Positions 1 to 8,545 of a stretch of DNA of 30,400 nucleotides are shown here, piece after piece. A model generated the notes under the pieces. It ran no database searches. It worked only from the letters and a program-made list of their open reading frames with translations, and was not told the DNA's origin. This DNA is from Actinomycetes bacterium (GTDB lineage: Bacteria > Actinomycetota > Actinomycetes > Actinomycetales > Demequinaceae): assembly GCA_023428185.1 (NCBI GenBank), contig JAEYYZ010000043.1, positions 1 through 30,400 on the forward strand. Reading direction: 5' to 3'. The position numbers and the translations under genes are program-made. Position 1 is the stretch's first letter. Each line of letters begins with the position of its first letter.

Positions 1-1
1 C

Positions 2-1276
2 GTCGTGGCTGTTGCTGGCCTTGAAGAGGGAGTCTGGCCCAACCTACGGTTGCGCGACAGTGTGTTGGGGGCCCAACATCTCGCCGACATTGTGGCTGGC
101 AGGGCACCTGCCGTGGCCTTGGACACCTCAGCCAGGGTTGCCCATGCGGCACAAGCTCGCAGGCACGTGCTGGACGACGAGACGCGATCAGCCTTGGTAG
201 CCGTCTCGCGCGCCAAGGTGGCGCTGATCGCTACAGCCGTGGTGGGAGAAGAATCGAGAGCCTCTCGGTTCTTGACGCTCATCGCGGAAGTCGCGGGCGT
301 AGAGATCATTGACGCGACGGCACCGCGTGACCCCATGGAACGGATCTCTGACTTGCGCACCGCGGTGGCGGCGATTCGCGCACGTGCCGTAACGGCATCG
401 GCGCCTGAGGCGGGCGACCTCGTGACCACTTTGGCGTGGCTGCGGGACCTGGGAGTAGAGGGCGCCAACCCGAGCGACTGGCACGGTGTGCCCGAAGTGT
501 CGACAGACGAGCCGTTGTGGGCTGAGGACCAACGGGTGAGAGTATCCCCATCCAAGGTGGAATGGGTGGAGAAGTGCGCCTTGAGATGGGCATTGGAATC
601 CGCGGGCGGCACTCAAGAAGCCACGGAAGCGCAAGAGGTGGGAACACTCATTCACACGCTCGCTGAAAGGCACCCGGCGGGCGGCGCCGAGCAGATACTC
701 GCTGACTTTGACCACTTGTGGACGGAGCAGTTTGGCGTCGACACGTGGCCGCAGCGCGCGGCATACCAAAAGGCTCGAGAGATGGCGCTCAAACTGGCGC
801 TCTACCTGGGCAAACGAACCGACCGTGAGGTTCTCACCGAGCAAGGTTTTGCCGTGGAAGTGGGCAGAGCGGACTTGGTGGGCTCTGCTGACAGGGTGGA
901 GCTCATTCACGCTCCCGGAGGTGAACTTAGCGCGTACGTGGTGGACATCAAGACTGGCCGTAGCGCTCCCTCGCAAACGGATGCTGAATCCAACGCGCAG
1001 CTGGAGATGTATCAACTCGCCATCGCCCACGGGGCCGTGCCACACACTCGCGTGTCCGCCGGAGCGGAGCTTGCGTACGTTGCCGTCAACAAAGAGGGCG
1101 CCTCGCGGACTCAAGCCGCGGTGGATCCAGATCAAGCCCGTGAGCGACTCGAAACAGTGGTGGCCACCATGGCATCGAGCGCCTTTTTGGCAGTGGTGAA
1201 CGACAAATGTGACGGCTGCCCCGTGCGGCGTTCGTGCCCTGTTCAAGTGCAAGGCCTTCAGGTGACCGACCGATGA
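2..1276 (+). CDS. adnA: AdnA-like helicase-nuclease subunit, 3' part (5' end outside window)
   Basis: This is the C-terminal ~424 residues of a UvrD/RecB-type ATP-dependent helicase-nuclease; the frame is open to the window edge, so the gene begins upstream. The visible part starts in the GLEEGVWPN segment typical of helicase motif V/VI regions, then a motif VI-like RSALVAVSRA (about residues 61-70 of the visible protein). A RecB-family nuclease domain follows: GTLIHTLAE (His217), the ADRVE Asp (D296), VVDIKTG (D314, K316) and a QLEMYQLA helix. Cys191 plus the CDGC-x5-C cluster (402, 405, 411) fit the 4Fe-4S staple known from AdnA/AddB nucleases. The family resects double-strand breaks as an AdnA-AdnB heterodimer. 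The stop overlaps the adnB start (ATGA), so the subunits are probably translationally coupled. The helicase ATPase core cannot be assessed here. Confidence 0.9.
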   Translation, partial: VVAVAGLEEGVWPNLRLRDSVLGAQHLADIVAGRAPAVALDTSARVAHAAQARRHVLDDETRSALVAVSRAKVALIATAVVGEESRASRFLTLIAEVAGVEIIDATAPRDPMERISDLRTAVAAIRARAVTASAPEAGDLVTTLAWLRDLGVEGANPSDWHGVPEVSTDEPLWAEDQRVRVSPSKVEWVEKCALRWALESAGGTQEATEAQEVGTLIHTLAERHPAGGAEQILADFDHLWTEQFGVDTWPQRAAYQKAREMALKLALYLGKRTDREVLTEQGFAVEVGRADLVGSADRVELIHAPGGELSAYVVDIKTGRSAPSQTDAESNAQLEMYQLAIAHGAVPHTRVSAGAELAYVAVNKEGASRTQAAVDPDQARERLETVVATMASSAFLAVVNDKCDGCPVRRSCPVQVQGLQVTDR

Positions 1277-4200
1277 CCGCATCCATGGGTAGCGACCACA
1301 CGGCGAGGGTTGAGGGTGTGGTGTCCGGGTTGGGACGCGGCCCGCTGGAACTTGCTCAACGCATCGACCCTGATCGCCTGCTGACGGACGAGCAAGCGGC
1401 CATTGTGGGCTCCGGGTCTGAGCCGGCCTTGGTGGTGGCGGGAGCTGGTTCCGGCAAGACGGAGACGTTGTCGCTACGCATCCTGTATTTGCTTGACAAC
1501 GCCCACGCCCTCTTTGGGCGCGACATCGCCCCAGACGAAATCTTGTGTTTGACCTTCACCCGCAAGGCCGCGGCCGAAATAGCCGAACGTGCGCACAAGC
1601 GCATAACCACCATGTATGGCACCGATCCCACCCGGCCAGAGGTCTCGGTGTCCACCTACAACGGATACGCGGCATCGCTTGTCGTCGATCACGGTTTGCG
1701 GGTGGCCGTGGATCCCGATTCCACCGTTCTCACCGATGCCGCGCTGTGGCAGCTCGCGGACTCCGTGGTCCAACAGTGGGACTCGCACGTGGAGACAGAC
1801 TCCGCCGTCAGCACCGTGACCGCAGCGATCCCGCGCCTCGCGGCCCAGATGCGAGACCACCGCGTCACGTCTGCGGCGTTGAGGGAGTGGGCATTGGCCG
1901 CGCTCGCAACCATTGAGGCGCTACCCAAGAAACAAGGCGACTCCGCTCCGGGCTCGCTCACAGGGGATTGCCTGCAGGCCGCCTCAAAGCTGCGGACGCT
2001 CGTGGCGTTGGCGGATCTCGTGGAGGAGTTCGATGTCCGCAAGGCCCAAGGCTCATTCCTTGACTTTGCCGACCAAGTCGAGATTGCGGTGCGGCTCGCG
2101 GCGCTACCCCAGGTGCGAGACGTCGAGGCATCCAAGTACTGCGCGGTGCTCTTAGATGAGTTCCAAGACACTTCGCCTCCTCAACTGGAGCTCTTCGCCA
2201 GACTCTTCGGTGATGACCACCCGGTCATGGCCGTGGGAGACCCCAACCAGGCCATCTATGGCTTCAGGGGAGCCTCCGCAGACGCCCTGGAGCGCTTCCG
2301 TGAGCTGTTTGGCCAGGTCTCACCAGTGCGCACCCATTCGCTGTCCGTGAGTTGGCGCAATGAGGCGGCCATTCTTGCGGCCGCGAATGAGGCGGTGATC
2401 CCACTTGCCTCGGGGCCGGTGACAGGTGTTGCCCTGCGCTCCAAAGGCGAAGAACTGGGCATCCCGGAGCCTCGTCGCGTCGCTCCCGGAGTGACCGCCC
2501 AGCGTCACATCACGGTGGACGAGGAAGCCCAAGCCGTCGCCGAATTCCTCGCGGCACGGCGCACCGAATTGGGGCATCGGCCGGGCGCACCGGTCACGGC
2601 GGCCGTTCTGTGCAGACGCAGGGCGCAATACCCGGCGATAGCCGATGCCCTGAACCGCGCGGGAATCCCGTTCGAGATTGTGGGCTTGGGCGGATTGCTA
2701 GACGTTCCCGAGGTGGCAGACCTGCTCGCCCTCCTTGAAGTCACCCATGACCCTTCGCGGGGCGATTCGTTAATGCGGATATTGACAGGCGAGCGTGTGG
2801 CACTGGGGGTCAAGGACCTTGCCGCTTTGCACGACTGGGCCCAAGTGATCGCCGGACCACGGGATCACCGAGAGGGAAATGCGAGCATCGTCGATGCTTT
2901 AGCGCAGTTGCCTTCCGCAGACTGGGAGTCGGTCCACGGCCGCGCTCTGACGCCTACGGGCCGAGCCCGGCTTGAGGCGCTGGCGAACGTGGTAGACACG
3001 CTCCGCAGACACACCTACTTGCCTTTGCCAGAGCTCCTTGGCTTTGCCGAGAGGGCCTGGAACTTGGACATCGAGGCAGCGGTGGCTCGAGTTGACGGGC
3101 GGGCCAGACGCGCCATCGACGCGTTTATCGACGCGGCACGGACCTTTGCGGCCGGCGCGGAGCATGCCACCCTGGGCGCGCTCCTGGCATGGCTTGACGC
3201 CGCACGTGCGGAAGAGAACGGTTTGGACGCACCCGTGCGTGAACCTGATCCCGCTGCGGTCCAACTGCTGACCGTCCACGGCGCCAAAGGGCTCGAGTGG
3301 GATGTGGTGGTGGTGCCAGGACTCAACGACGGTCACTTTCCGTCAGTGACGGCGCCCTCTGCCTCTTCGCCCACCTACCGCGACTCGGGATGGCTAAGCG
3401 GGGTGGGGCGGTTGCCGCATCAGTTGCGGCTGGACGCGGCGCGGCTTCCGCAATGGAACTTCGCCGCAGCAAGGGACCACAAGGAACTCGCCCAGTCCCT
3501 TGCGGACTTCAAAGAGGCTGGCGGCCGCTACACCTTGGACGAGGAAAGACGGCTTTTCTACGTGGCACTCACGCGTGCACGCGCGCACGTGCTGCTCACC
3601 GGTAGTTGGTTCACAGGAGGCACCACAGCCCGGGCGCCGAGCCTCTACGTGCTTGAACTCATAGACGCTGGGGTGGTGACGGCAACTGAGTGGGCTGAAG
3701 CACCTGCGGACGGCCCTCCAGCAGGTGTGGAACCCGAGTCAGCACCGTGGCCCCGCCACGTGACTCCCGCTCAAGCCATGCGCCGAGCACTTGCCGATGC
3801 CGTGAACCACGTGCCGCCGGGGCAGGCACCGGCCATCGGAGAGGCGGCAAGTCCTCTTGTAAAGCATCTTGCGGCCATGCTTGAAGAGCGCGCGTCTCGG
3901 GCCCAGGTCACCGTGGAGATGCCGGCCCACTTGTCCACGTCCGCTCTTGTCTCGTTGCGCAGGGACAAGGACGCATTTGAGGCCCAGTTGCGCCGGCCGA
4001 TGCCTTCCGAACCCACATTTGCCGCGCATCGGGGCAGCGCCTTGCATGCGTGGATTGAACGGCAGTTTGGGCACACCACCTTGCTCGACGACGACGATCT
4101 CGTTCAGGGCATTTTGGGCCCCGATGAGACGGCGGACACTGATTTGGCCGCCCTCAAGGCCACGTTCGAAGCATCGGAGTGGGCGCGGCGCACGCCCATT

Positions 4201-4524
4201 GCCATTGAGGTGGATGTGGAGCTGCCAGTGGGCACCACCACCATTCGCTCCCGCATTGATGCCGTATTCCCAGCCGGGAATGGACTGGACAAGGTCACGG
4301 TGGTGGACTGGAAATCAGGCAAGCCGCCTCGTGATGCGCAGGAGCGCGCGGCGAGGGAGGTGCAACTGGCCGTCTACCGGCTCGCATGGTCGCTGTGGAA
4401 GGGTGTGCCGCTCGAGGAGGTAGATGCGGCGTTTTACTACGTCGCCAGCGATGAGACGGTGCGGCCGCAATCGCTCCTAGGGCGTGAGGAGATCGAGGCG
4501 CTCCTCACGCGCCCCACGCACTAG
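1273..4524 (+). CDS. adnB: AdnB-like ATP-dependent helicase-nuclease subunit
   Basis: A 1083-residue UvrD/Rep superfamily 1A helicase with a C-terminal RecB nuclease, the expected partner of the upstream AdnA-like subunit in double-strand-break end resection. Seen: Q-motif TDEQAAI (~38-44), Walker A GAGSGKT (57-63), Walker B DEFQD (295-299), motif III VGDPNQAIYGFRGA (~320-333), motif V HGAKGLEWD (~668-676), motif VI EERRLFYVALTRAR (~757-770), and nuclease motif VVDWKSGK (D1012, K1014) preceded by SRIDAVF. The ATG at 1273 is chosen because it overlaps the adnA TGA; an in-frame upstream start at 1234 would lie inside adnA. Nuclease and motor residues look intact. The gene ends tail-to-tail with the phosphotransferase gene, the two stop codons sharing the palindrome CTAG. 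No LexA-like SOS box was recognised nearby, though the operon promoter lies outside the window. Confidence 0.95.
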   Translation: MTASMGSDHTARVEGVVSGLGRGPLELAQRIDPDRLLTDEQAAIVGSGSEPALVVAGAGSGKTETLSLRILYLLDNAHALFGRDIAPDEILCLTFTRKAAAEIAERAHKRITTMYGTDPTRPEVSVSTYNGYAASLVVDHGLRVAVDPDSTVLTDAALWQLADSVVQQWDSHVETDSAVSTVTAAIPRLAAQMRDHRVTSAALREWALAALATIEALPKKQGDSAPGSLTGDCLQAASKLRTLVALADLVEEFDVRKAQGSFLDFADQVEIAVRLAALPQVRDVEASKYCAVLLDEFQDTSPPQLELFARLFGDDHPVMAVGDPNQAIYGFRGASADALERFRELFGQVSPVRTHSLSVSWRNEAAILAAANEAVIPLASGPVTGVALRSKGEELGIPEPRRVAPGVTAQRHITVDEEAQAVAEFLAARRTELGHRPGAPVTAAVLCRRRAQYPAIADALNRAGIPFEIVGLGGLLDVPEVADLLALLEVTHDPSRGDSLMRILTGERVALGVKDLAALHDWAQVIAGPRDHREGNASIVDALAQLPSADWESVHGRALTPTGRARLEALANVVDTLRRHTYLPLPELLGFAERAWNLDIEAAVARVDGRARRAIDAFIDAARTFAAGAEHATLGALLAWLDAARAEENGLDAPVREPDPAAVQLLTVHGAKGLEWDVVVVPGLNDGHFPSVTAPSASSPTYRDSGWLSGVGRLPHQLRLDAARLPQWNFAAARDHKELAQSLADFKEAGGRYTLDEERRLFYVALTRARAHVLLTGSWFTGGTTARAPSLYVLELIDAGVVTATEWAEAPADGPPAGVEPESAPWPRHVTPAQAMRRALADAVNHVPPGQAPAIGEAASPLVKHLAAMLEERASRAQVTVEMPAHLSTSALVSLRRDKDAFEAQLRRPMPSEPTFAAHRGSALHAWIERQFGHTTLLDDDDLVQGILGPDETADTDLAALKATFEASEWARRTPIAIEVDVELPVGTTTIRSRIDAVFPAGNGLDKVTVVDWKSGKPPRDAQERAAREVQLAVYRLAWSLWKGVPLEEVDAAFYYVASDETVRPQSLLGREEIEALLTRPTH

Positions 4525-5450
4525 AGCTGTTCGTCAAAGAGCAAGGCCTCGAGGTCTGCGAGCATGCCGCGACCGTCCTCCACGACATCGGCATTGTCGG
4601 TGCGCACGCCGTACATGAGCCACCTCAAGAGGGCGAGTTCGGAAGCGAGCCGGGCGCGGTCCAGCAAGTGCGGATCCCGCACCTCGCGCCTACCCATGGT
4701 GTACGCCTCCCACACCGATTCGAGGACATCGTGAGGTGCCGCTGCAGCGAGCCATGCCAGATCGTCGGCAGGATCCGCAACGCGGGCATCCATCCAGTCC
4801 ACTACTCCTGCGACGAGCCCTTCGCGCACCACTATCTGGTGCTCACCCATATCTCCGTGAACCACGGTCGGCTCAAAACGCCACCATGAGATGTTCTCGA
4901 GTTGGTGCTCCCAGCGATCCGCGAGGCGGGGAGGCACGAGCCCCGTCTGGGTGCCAGCATCGAGTTCAGTGAGCCGGCGCGTGCGGTACTCCTCAGCGCT
5001 GTACACGGGCAAGCCTTGGTCCTCGATCAATGAGACGGGGAGTTCATGGATCTGTGCCAAAGTGCGGCCGATGCTCGCCGCAAGGCCGGGCCCGGGTTCC
5101 ACTGCCGCGAGAACGAGTGGGGAACCGGTGACATCGGAGTACACGATGGCTCGGCCCCCGTCTTCTCCTGAGATGGTGGCCGCACCAGCGGGGCGAGGCA
5201 CATCAAATTCCACCAGCCCGGCTTCCTTGGCGCGAGTGAGCGCGTGGAGCACTCCCATCTCCGCTTCCAGTGAAGCACCGGCGGCCGCACGGCGCGGCGC
5301 ACGGACCACCCATCGCTTGCCTGTGGCGTCTTTGACCACCACCACGTCAAAGTCGGCGTCGGTGAGCGGGCTGCGCAATACGTCGTACACGTCGAGTCCA
5401 GGGACTGCGACGGACGCGAGTGCTGCGAGCGCGAGGGGTGAGCGGGGCAC
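4521..5450 (-). CDS. APH-family phosphotransferase (macrolide/aminoglycoside kinase-like)
   Basis: A 309-residue protein-kinase-fold phosphotransferase of the APH superfamily. The catalytic loop is HGDMGEHQ (H198-D200) and the metal-binding Asp is in VVDWMDARVADPADDLAWL (D218). The N-lobe has a VVVVKDATGKRWVVR strand with the nucleotide-binding Lys and a Glu near 62-64. The usual HGDxxxxN Asn is Gln205, a substitution that also varies among macrolide 2'-phosphotransferase-like relatives. Family members phosphorylate small molecules (macrolides, aminoglycosides, sugars, choline); the substrate here cannot be read from sequence. Its chromosomal position between adnB and nudC suggests a resident gene, not an acquired resistance gene. 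GTG 5450 is chosen because a -10-like TACCGT lies 6 bases before it, fitting a leaderless message. Convergent with adnB, divergent from nudC. Confidence 0.85.
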   Translation of the reverse strand: MPRSPLALAALASVAVPGLDVYDVLRSPLTDADFDVVVVKDATGKRWVVRAPRRAAAGASLEAEMGVLHALTRAKEAGLVEFDVPRPAGAATISGEDGGRAIVYSDVTGSPLVLAAVEPGPGLAASIGRTLAQIHELPVSLIEDQGLPVYSAEEYRTRRLTELDAGTQTGLVPPRLADRWEHQLENISWWRFEPTVVHGDMGEHQIVVREGLVAGVVDWMDARVADPADDLAWLAAAAPHDVLESVWEAYTMGRREVRDPHLLDRARLASELALLRWLMYGVRTDNADVVEDGRGMLADLEALLFDEQL

Positions 5451-5456
5451 GGGTTC

Positions 5457-5462
5457 ACGGTA
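5457..5462 (-). promoter_or_regulatory. -10 element for leaderless phosphotransferase mRNA
   Basis: On the minus strand TACCGT (TANNNT) ends 6 bases before the GTG start at 5450, so transcription would begin at or next to the start codon. No purine-rich ribosome-binding site precedes the GTG. No convincing -35 box was found. Inferred from spacing only. Confidence 0.4.
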
Positions 5463-5535
5463 GAGCGAAAGACGGCTCGGTGCCAGTGGCCACGCAGGCG
5501 CGTCGCTTACGGTGCCTGGATGCGAAACGGGGACT

Positions 5536-5541
5536 TAGGTT
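5536..5541 (+). promoter_or_regulatory. -10 element, probable leaderless nudC promoter
   Basis: TAGGTT ends 7 bases before the ATG at 5549, the spacing expected when transcription starts at the initiation codon. An alternative reading is a weak Shine-Dalgarno (TAGGA) only 4 bases from the ATG. No clear -35 was seen. Confidence 0.4.
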
Positions 5542-5548
5542 AGGAACC

Positions 5549-6427
5549 ATGACTTCTCATTGGCTGTTGGGAGAGCCGCTGCTCATAGACAGGGCTGCTC
5601 ATCGTCGTGACAGCGCAGATCTTGCCTCCGCTCAAGCGGTGGTGGTGAGCGGCAGCCAGGTCATGGCATCGGGCGGGCACGTGACACTGGTGCCGCCCTC
5701 GGAACGGCCCCCGCACTCGCTGGAGGTGTACCTGGGCCAGCACGACGGGCAGGACGTGGTAGCGGTACTCGCCACCGACGCTGACAAAGATGTGGATCCG
5801 GGACTCATGGTGGGGCTGCGGGAGCATATTTATGAGTGCGCTGCCCGCGGTGAAGAGGGAGCGCGAGACCGCGAGCTCGCTGCCACGGCCGTAGCGATCA
5901 CCACATGGCACCACAACCATCCCCGTTGTGCGGTGTGCGGAGAGCCCACGGTGGTGCGCAAGGGCGGCTGGACGCGCTGGTGTGAAGCTGACCAGCGCGA
6001 GCACTACCCCCGCACCGATCCCGCCGTGATTGTGGCGATCACCGATCCTCAAGACCGCTTGCTCATGGCCCACGCCGTGTTGTTCACCGCCCGCCGATAT
6101 TCGCATTTGGCTGGCTATGTCGAGCCGGGAGAGTCGCTCGAGCAGGCGTGTCACCGCGAAGTTGCAGAAGAGACGGGCCTGCGGATATCGGGACTCACGT
6201 ACGTGGGTTCGCAGCCTTGGCCCTTCCCGGCATCGGTGATGGTGGGCTTCAGAGCGACCACAGACGATGCCACCCTGGTCTTGGACCAGGAGGAGATTTC
6301 CGATGCTCGGTTTGTCACCAGGGAGGAGTTAGGCGCACTGGTGGCAGAACAGCACATGCTGCTACCTCCTAGCGGGTCCATTGCCAGGCGCATGGTCGAC
6401 GACTGGTACGGCCGTCCATTCGACTAG
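5549..6427 (+). CDS. nudC: NAD(+)/NADH pyrophosphatase / RNA decapping Nudix hydrolase NudC
   Basis: A 292-residue NudC-type Nudix hydrolase. The family cleaves NADH/NAD to NMNH/NMN plus AMP and removes NAD caps from RNA. Seen: a complete Nudix box from G189 to L211 (GYVEPGE, then REVAEETGL), followed by the NudC-specific SQPWPFPAS (221-229). A zinc-ribbon-like segment precedes it (CAVC at 127-130, WCEAD at 144-148), but the position of the fourth cysteine is Asp148. ATG 5549 is preferred over in-frame upstream starts because it matches the usual N-terminal length and sits just after a -10-like TAGGTT. It is divergent from the phosphotransferase and 93 bases upstream of uvrD2. The nudC-uvrD2 pairing matches the mycobacterial order, but no glutaredoxin-like gene lies between them here. 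Confidence 0.93.
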   Translation: MTSHWLLGEPLLIDRAAHRRDSADLASAQAVVVSGSQVMASGGHVTLVPPSERPPHSLEVYLGQHDGQDVVAVLATDADKDVDPGLMVGLREHIYECAARGEEGARDRELAATAVAITTWHHNHPRCAVCGEPTVVRKGGWTRWCEADQREHYPRTDPAVIVAITDPQDRLLMAHAVLFTARRYSHLAGYVEPGESLEQACHREVAEETGLRISGLTYVGSQPWPFPASVMVGFRATTDDATLVLDQEEISDARFVTREELGALVAEQHMLLPPSGSIARRMVDDWYGRPFD

Positions 6428-6453
6428 CCTCCCGGTGCGGCCAAGGCGGGTAT

Positions 6454-6468
6454 CACTACGCGGTAGTG
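6454..6468. repeat. Short perfect inverted repeat upstream of uvrD2
   Basis: CACTAC-GCG-GTAGTG, a 6-bp perfect inverted repeat with a 3-base centre, lies between nudC and uvrD2. It could be a protein-binding site or a small hairpin. It does not match a LexA box. Confidence 0.3.
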
Positions 6469-6493
6469 GACCCCTCAGCCGCTGTGGAAACGT

Positions 6494-6510
6494 CCGGCCC
6501 TGTGGGCCGG
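6494..6510 (+). terminator. GC-rich hairpin between nudC and uvrD2
   Basis: CCGGCCC-TGT-GGGCCGG is a perfect 7-bp stem with a 3-base loop, starting 67 bases after the nudC stop and ending 10 bases before the uvrD2 ATG. It has no T-tract, so it may be a weak terminator/attenuator or a structure in the uvrD2 leader that affects ribosome access. Confidence 0.35.
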
Positions 6511-6520
6511 TGCTGACACA

Positions 6521-8545
6521 ATGCGTCTGATGCATGCCGACGCCATTCTTGATGCCCTCGACCCGGAGCAACGGGCTGTAGCCACCGCGCTACACGGTCC
6601 TGTGTGCGTGCTCGCAGGTGCAGGCACCGGTAAGACGAGGGCGATCACTCACCGCATTGCCTACGGGGTGAGGGTGAGTGCGTTCAGCCCACAATCGGTG
6701 CTCGCGGTGACGTTCACAGCGCGAGCGGCGGGGGAAATGCGTCAACGTTTGCGCGCACTGGGAGTGGACGGGGTCCAGGCGCGCACCTTCCATGCAGCAG
6801 CCTTGCGGCAGTTGAGCTACTTTTGGCCGCAAGTGGTGGGCGGCCAGATTCCGCAGTTGGTAGAGCAAAAGGCCCCCTTGGTCGGTAGAGCCGCACGGGC
6901 CGCAGGTCTCGATGTTGACCGCCTCATGGTGCGTGACCTTGCCAGCGAGATTGAGTGGGCGAAAGTCTCACTGGTGGCGCCAGAGGACTACGTGCGCGTG
7001 ACCGCCGATTCCGGCCGGCCCGCTCCAGCGGGCATTGATCGCGCGCGAGTGGCAGACGTGATGCGCGGCTACGAGGAAGCAAAGACGGAAGCCGTGGTCT
7101 TGGACTTTGAGGACATCTTGCTGCTCCTCGCAGACATGATCGCTCGCCACGGTGAGGTGGGAGAGCAAATTCGCCGTCAGTACCGCCACTTTGTGGTCGA
7201 CGAGTACCAAGACGTTTCCGCGCTCCAGCAGTACGTGCTCGATCAATGGTTGGGCGGCAGGCGGGAACTATGCGTGGTGGGGGACCCTGCTCAGACCATC
7301 TACTCCTTTGCGGGCGCCAGTCCTAGGCACTTGTTGGGGTTCTCGCGGCAGTACCCCGACGCCACGGTGGTGCGCCTTGTCAGGGACTATCGCTCCACAC
7401 CCCAAGTGGTGAACCTCGCCAACGGCCTCATGGCTCAACGAGCATCCGCGGGCTCCGGGGTGGAATTGGTGGCGCAACGCCCATCCGGGCCAGCAGTCGC
7501 GTATCACGCGTATGCGGACGATGCCGATGAGGCAAACGGGGTGGCGCAACGCATCGAGTCACTCTTGGCAAGCGGCGTTCCCGCTCGAGAGATCGCGGTG
7601 CTGTACCGAACCAACAGCCAGTCCGAAGCCTTTGAAGAGGCGCTCGCTTCGCGCGGCATCGGGTACTTAGTGCGTGGTGGTCAACGGTTCTTTGACCGTG
7701 AAGAAGTTCGTAAGTGCATGGTCTTGCTGCGCGGCGCTGCGGTGGCTCCTAGCGATGAGATCTTGGGAGTCCAGGTGCGGGAGGCTCTTCAGTCGGTGGG
7801 TTGGGCGCACGAACCGCCTGCGGCCCGTGGCGCGGTGCGCGAGCGGTGGGATTCGCTCCAAGCGTTGGTGCAGTTGGCGGACGACTTTGATGCTGAGGCC
7901 CTGGCTGCCACGGGATCTCCGGCCACTGTGCGGGACTTTGTGGAACATCTCGCAGAGCGGGCGACCGCTCAGCATGCACCGTCTGTGGACGGCGTGACCC
8001 TCACCACCATGCACGCCGCTAAAGGTCTGGAGTGGGATGCGGTGTTCGCCGTCGGCCTCTCCGAAGGTCTCTTGCCCATTTCGCTGGCGGAGACAGACGA
8101 TGCAGTGGAGGAGGAAAGGCGCCTTCTGTACGTGGCCGTGACACGCGCACGGGAACACCTGGCCATGAGTTTTGCCAGGGCTCGTAGGGAAGGCGGCAAG
8201 GCAACGCGCAAGCGCACCCGATTCTTGGAGAAATGGTGGCCGGATGCGCGGCCGCCCAAGCAAGCGCGGGTGGCACCCGCCGCAAGTGATCTCGACGCGC
8301 GCGAACTCGAACTCTTCGAACGGCTCAAAGCGTGGCGTTCAGCTCACGCTCAAGCGGATTCAAAGCCAGCGTTCACCGTGCTGGTTGACTCCACCCTTGC
8401 CGCCATTGCACGAGAACGACCCTCGACATCGGGCGAGCTGGCACGGATTCACGGCATTGGTGCTCAGAAGCTCACCAAGTATGGGGCGGAATTGCTGCAG
8501 GTTGTAGCGCAAACCGCGCACGCCGCACCGCGAGCTCGTCAGTAG
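6521..8545 (+). CDS. uvrD2: ATP-dependent DNA helicase UvrD2 with C-terminal HRDC domain
   Basis: A 674-residue superfamily 1A helicase. Seen: Q-motif DPEQRAV (~14-20), Walker A GAGTGKT (33-39), Walker B DEYQD (227-231), motif III VGDPAQTIYSFAGAS (~252-266), motif V HAAKGLEWD (~497-505), motif VI EEERRLLYVAVTRARE (~530-545). An HRDC domain occupies about 617-664, ending with GIGAQKLTKYG. UvrD2 is a 3'-5' DNA helicase, essential in M. tuberculosis. The mycobacterial enzyme joins helicase and HRDC through a tetracysteine motif; here residues ~546-615 contain no cysteine. Two in-frame ATGs (6521, 6530) are possible and neither has a clear ribosome-binding site. The last 74 bases overlap the convergent ThiF-like gene. 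Confidence 0.95.
   Translation: MRLMHADAILDALDPEQRAVATALHGPVCVLAGAGTGKTRAITHRIAYGVRVSAFSPQSVLAVTFTARAAGEMRQRLRALGVDGVQARTFHAAALRQLSYFWPQVVGGQIPQLVEQKAPLVGRAARAAGLDVDRLMVRDLASEIEWAKVSLVAPEDYVRVTADSGRPAPAGIDRARVADVMRGYEEAKTEAVVLDFEDILLLLADMIARHGEVGEQIRRQYRHFVVDEYQDVSALQQYVLDQWLGGRRELCVVGDPAQTIYSFAGASPRHLLGFSRQYPDATVVRLVRDYRSTPQVVNLANGLMAQRASAGSGVELVAQRPSGPAVAYHAYADDADEANGVAQRIESLLASGVPAREIAVLYRTNSQSEAFEEALASRGIGYLVRGGQRFFDREEVRKCMVLLRGAAVAPSDEILGVQVREALQSVGWAHEPPAARGAVRERWDSLQALVQLADDFDAEALAATGSPATVRDFVEHLAERATAQHAPSVDGVTLTTMHAAKGLEWDAVFAVGLSEGLLPISLAETDDAVEEERRLLYVAVTRAREHLAMSFARARREGGKATRKRTRFLEKWWPDARPPKQARVAPAASDLDARELELFERLKAWRSAHAQADSKPAFTVLVDSTLAAIARERPSTSGELARIHGIGAQKLTKYGAELLQVVAQTAHAAPRARQ

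Noticed and set aside
188..1282. 364-codon minus-strand frame opposite adnA
   Set aside because: Antisense shadow of a strongly conserved helicase-nuclease; no domain or start signal.
4981..5450. Phosphotransferase gene as horizontally acquired resistance gene
   Set aside because: No IS, integron or repeat flanks it, base composition looks like its neighbours, and it shares a palindromic stop with adnB, pointing to long residence.
6428..6520. LexA/SOS box upstream of uvrD2
   Set aside because: No GAAC-N4-GTTC-type element is present; the inverted repeats there have different sequences.
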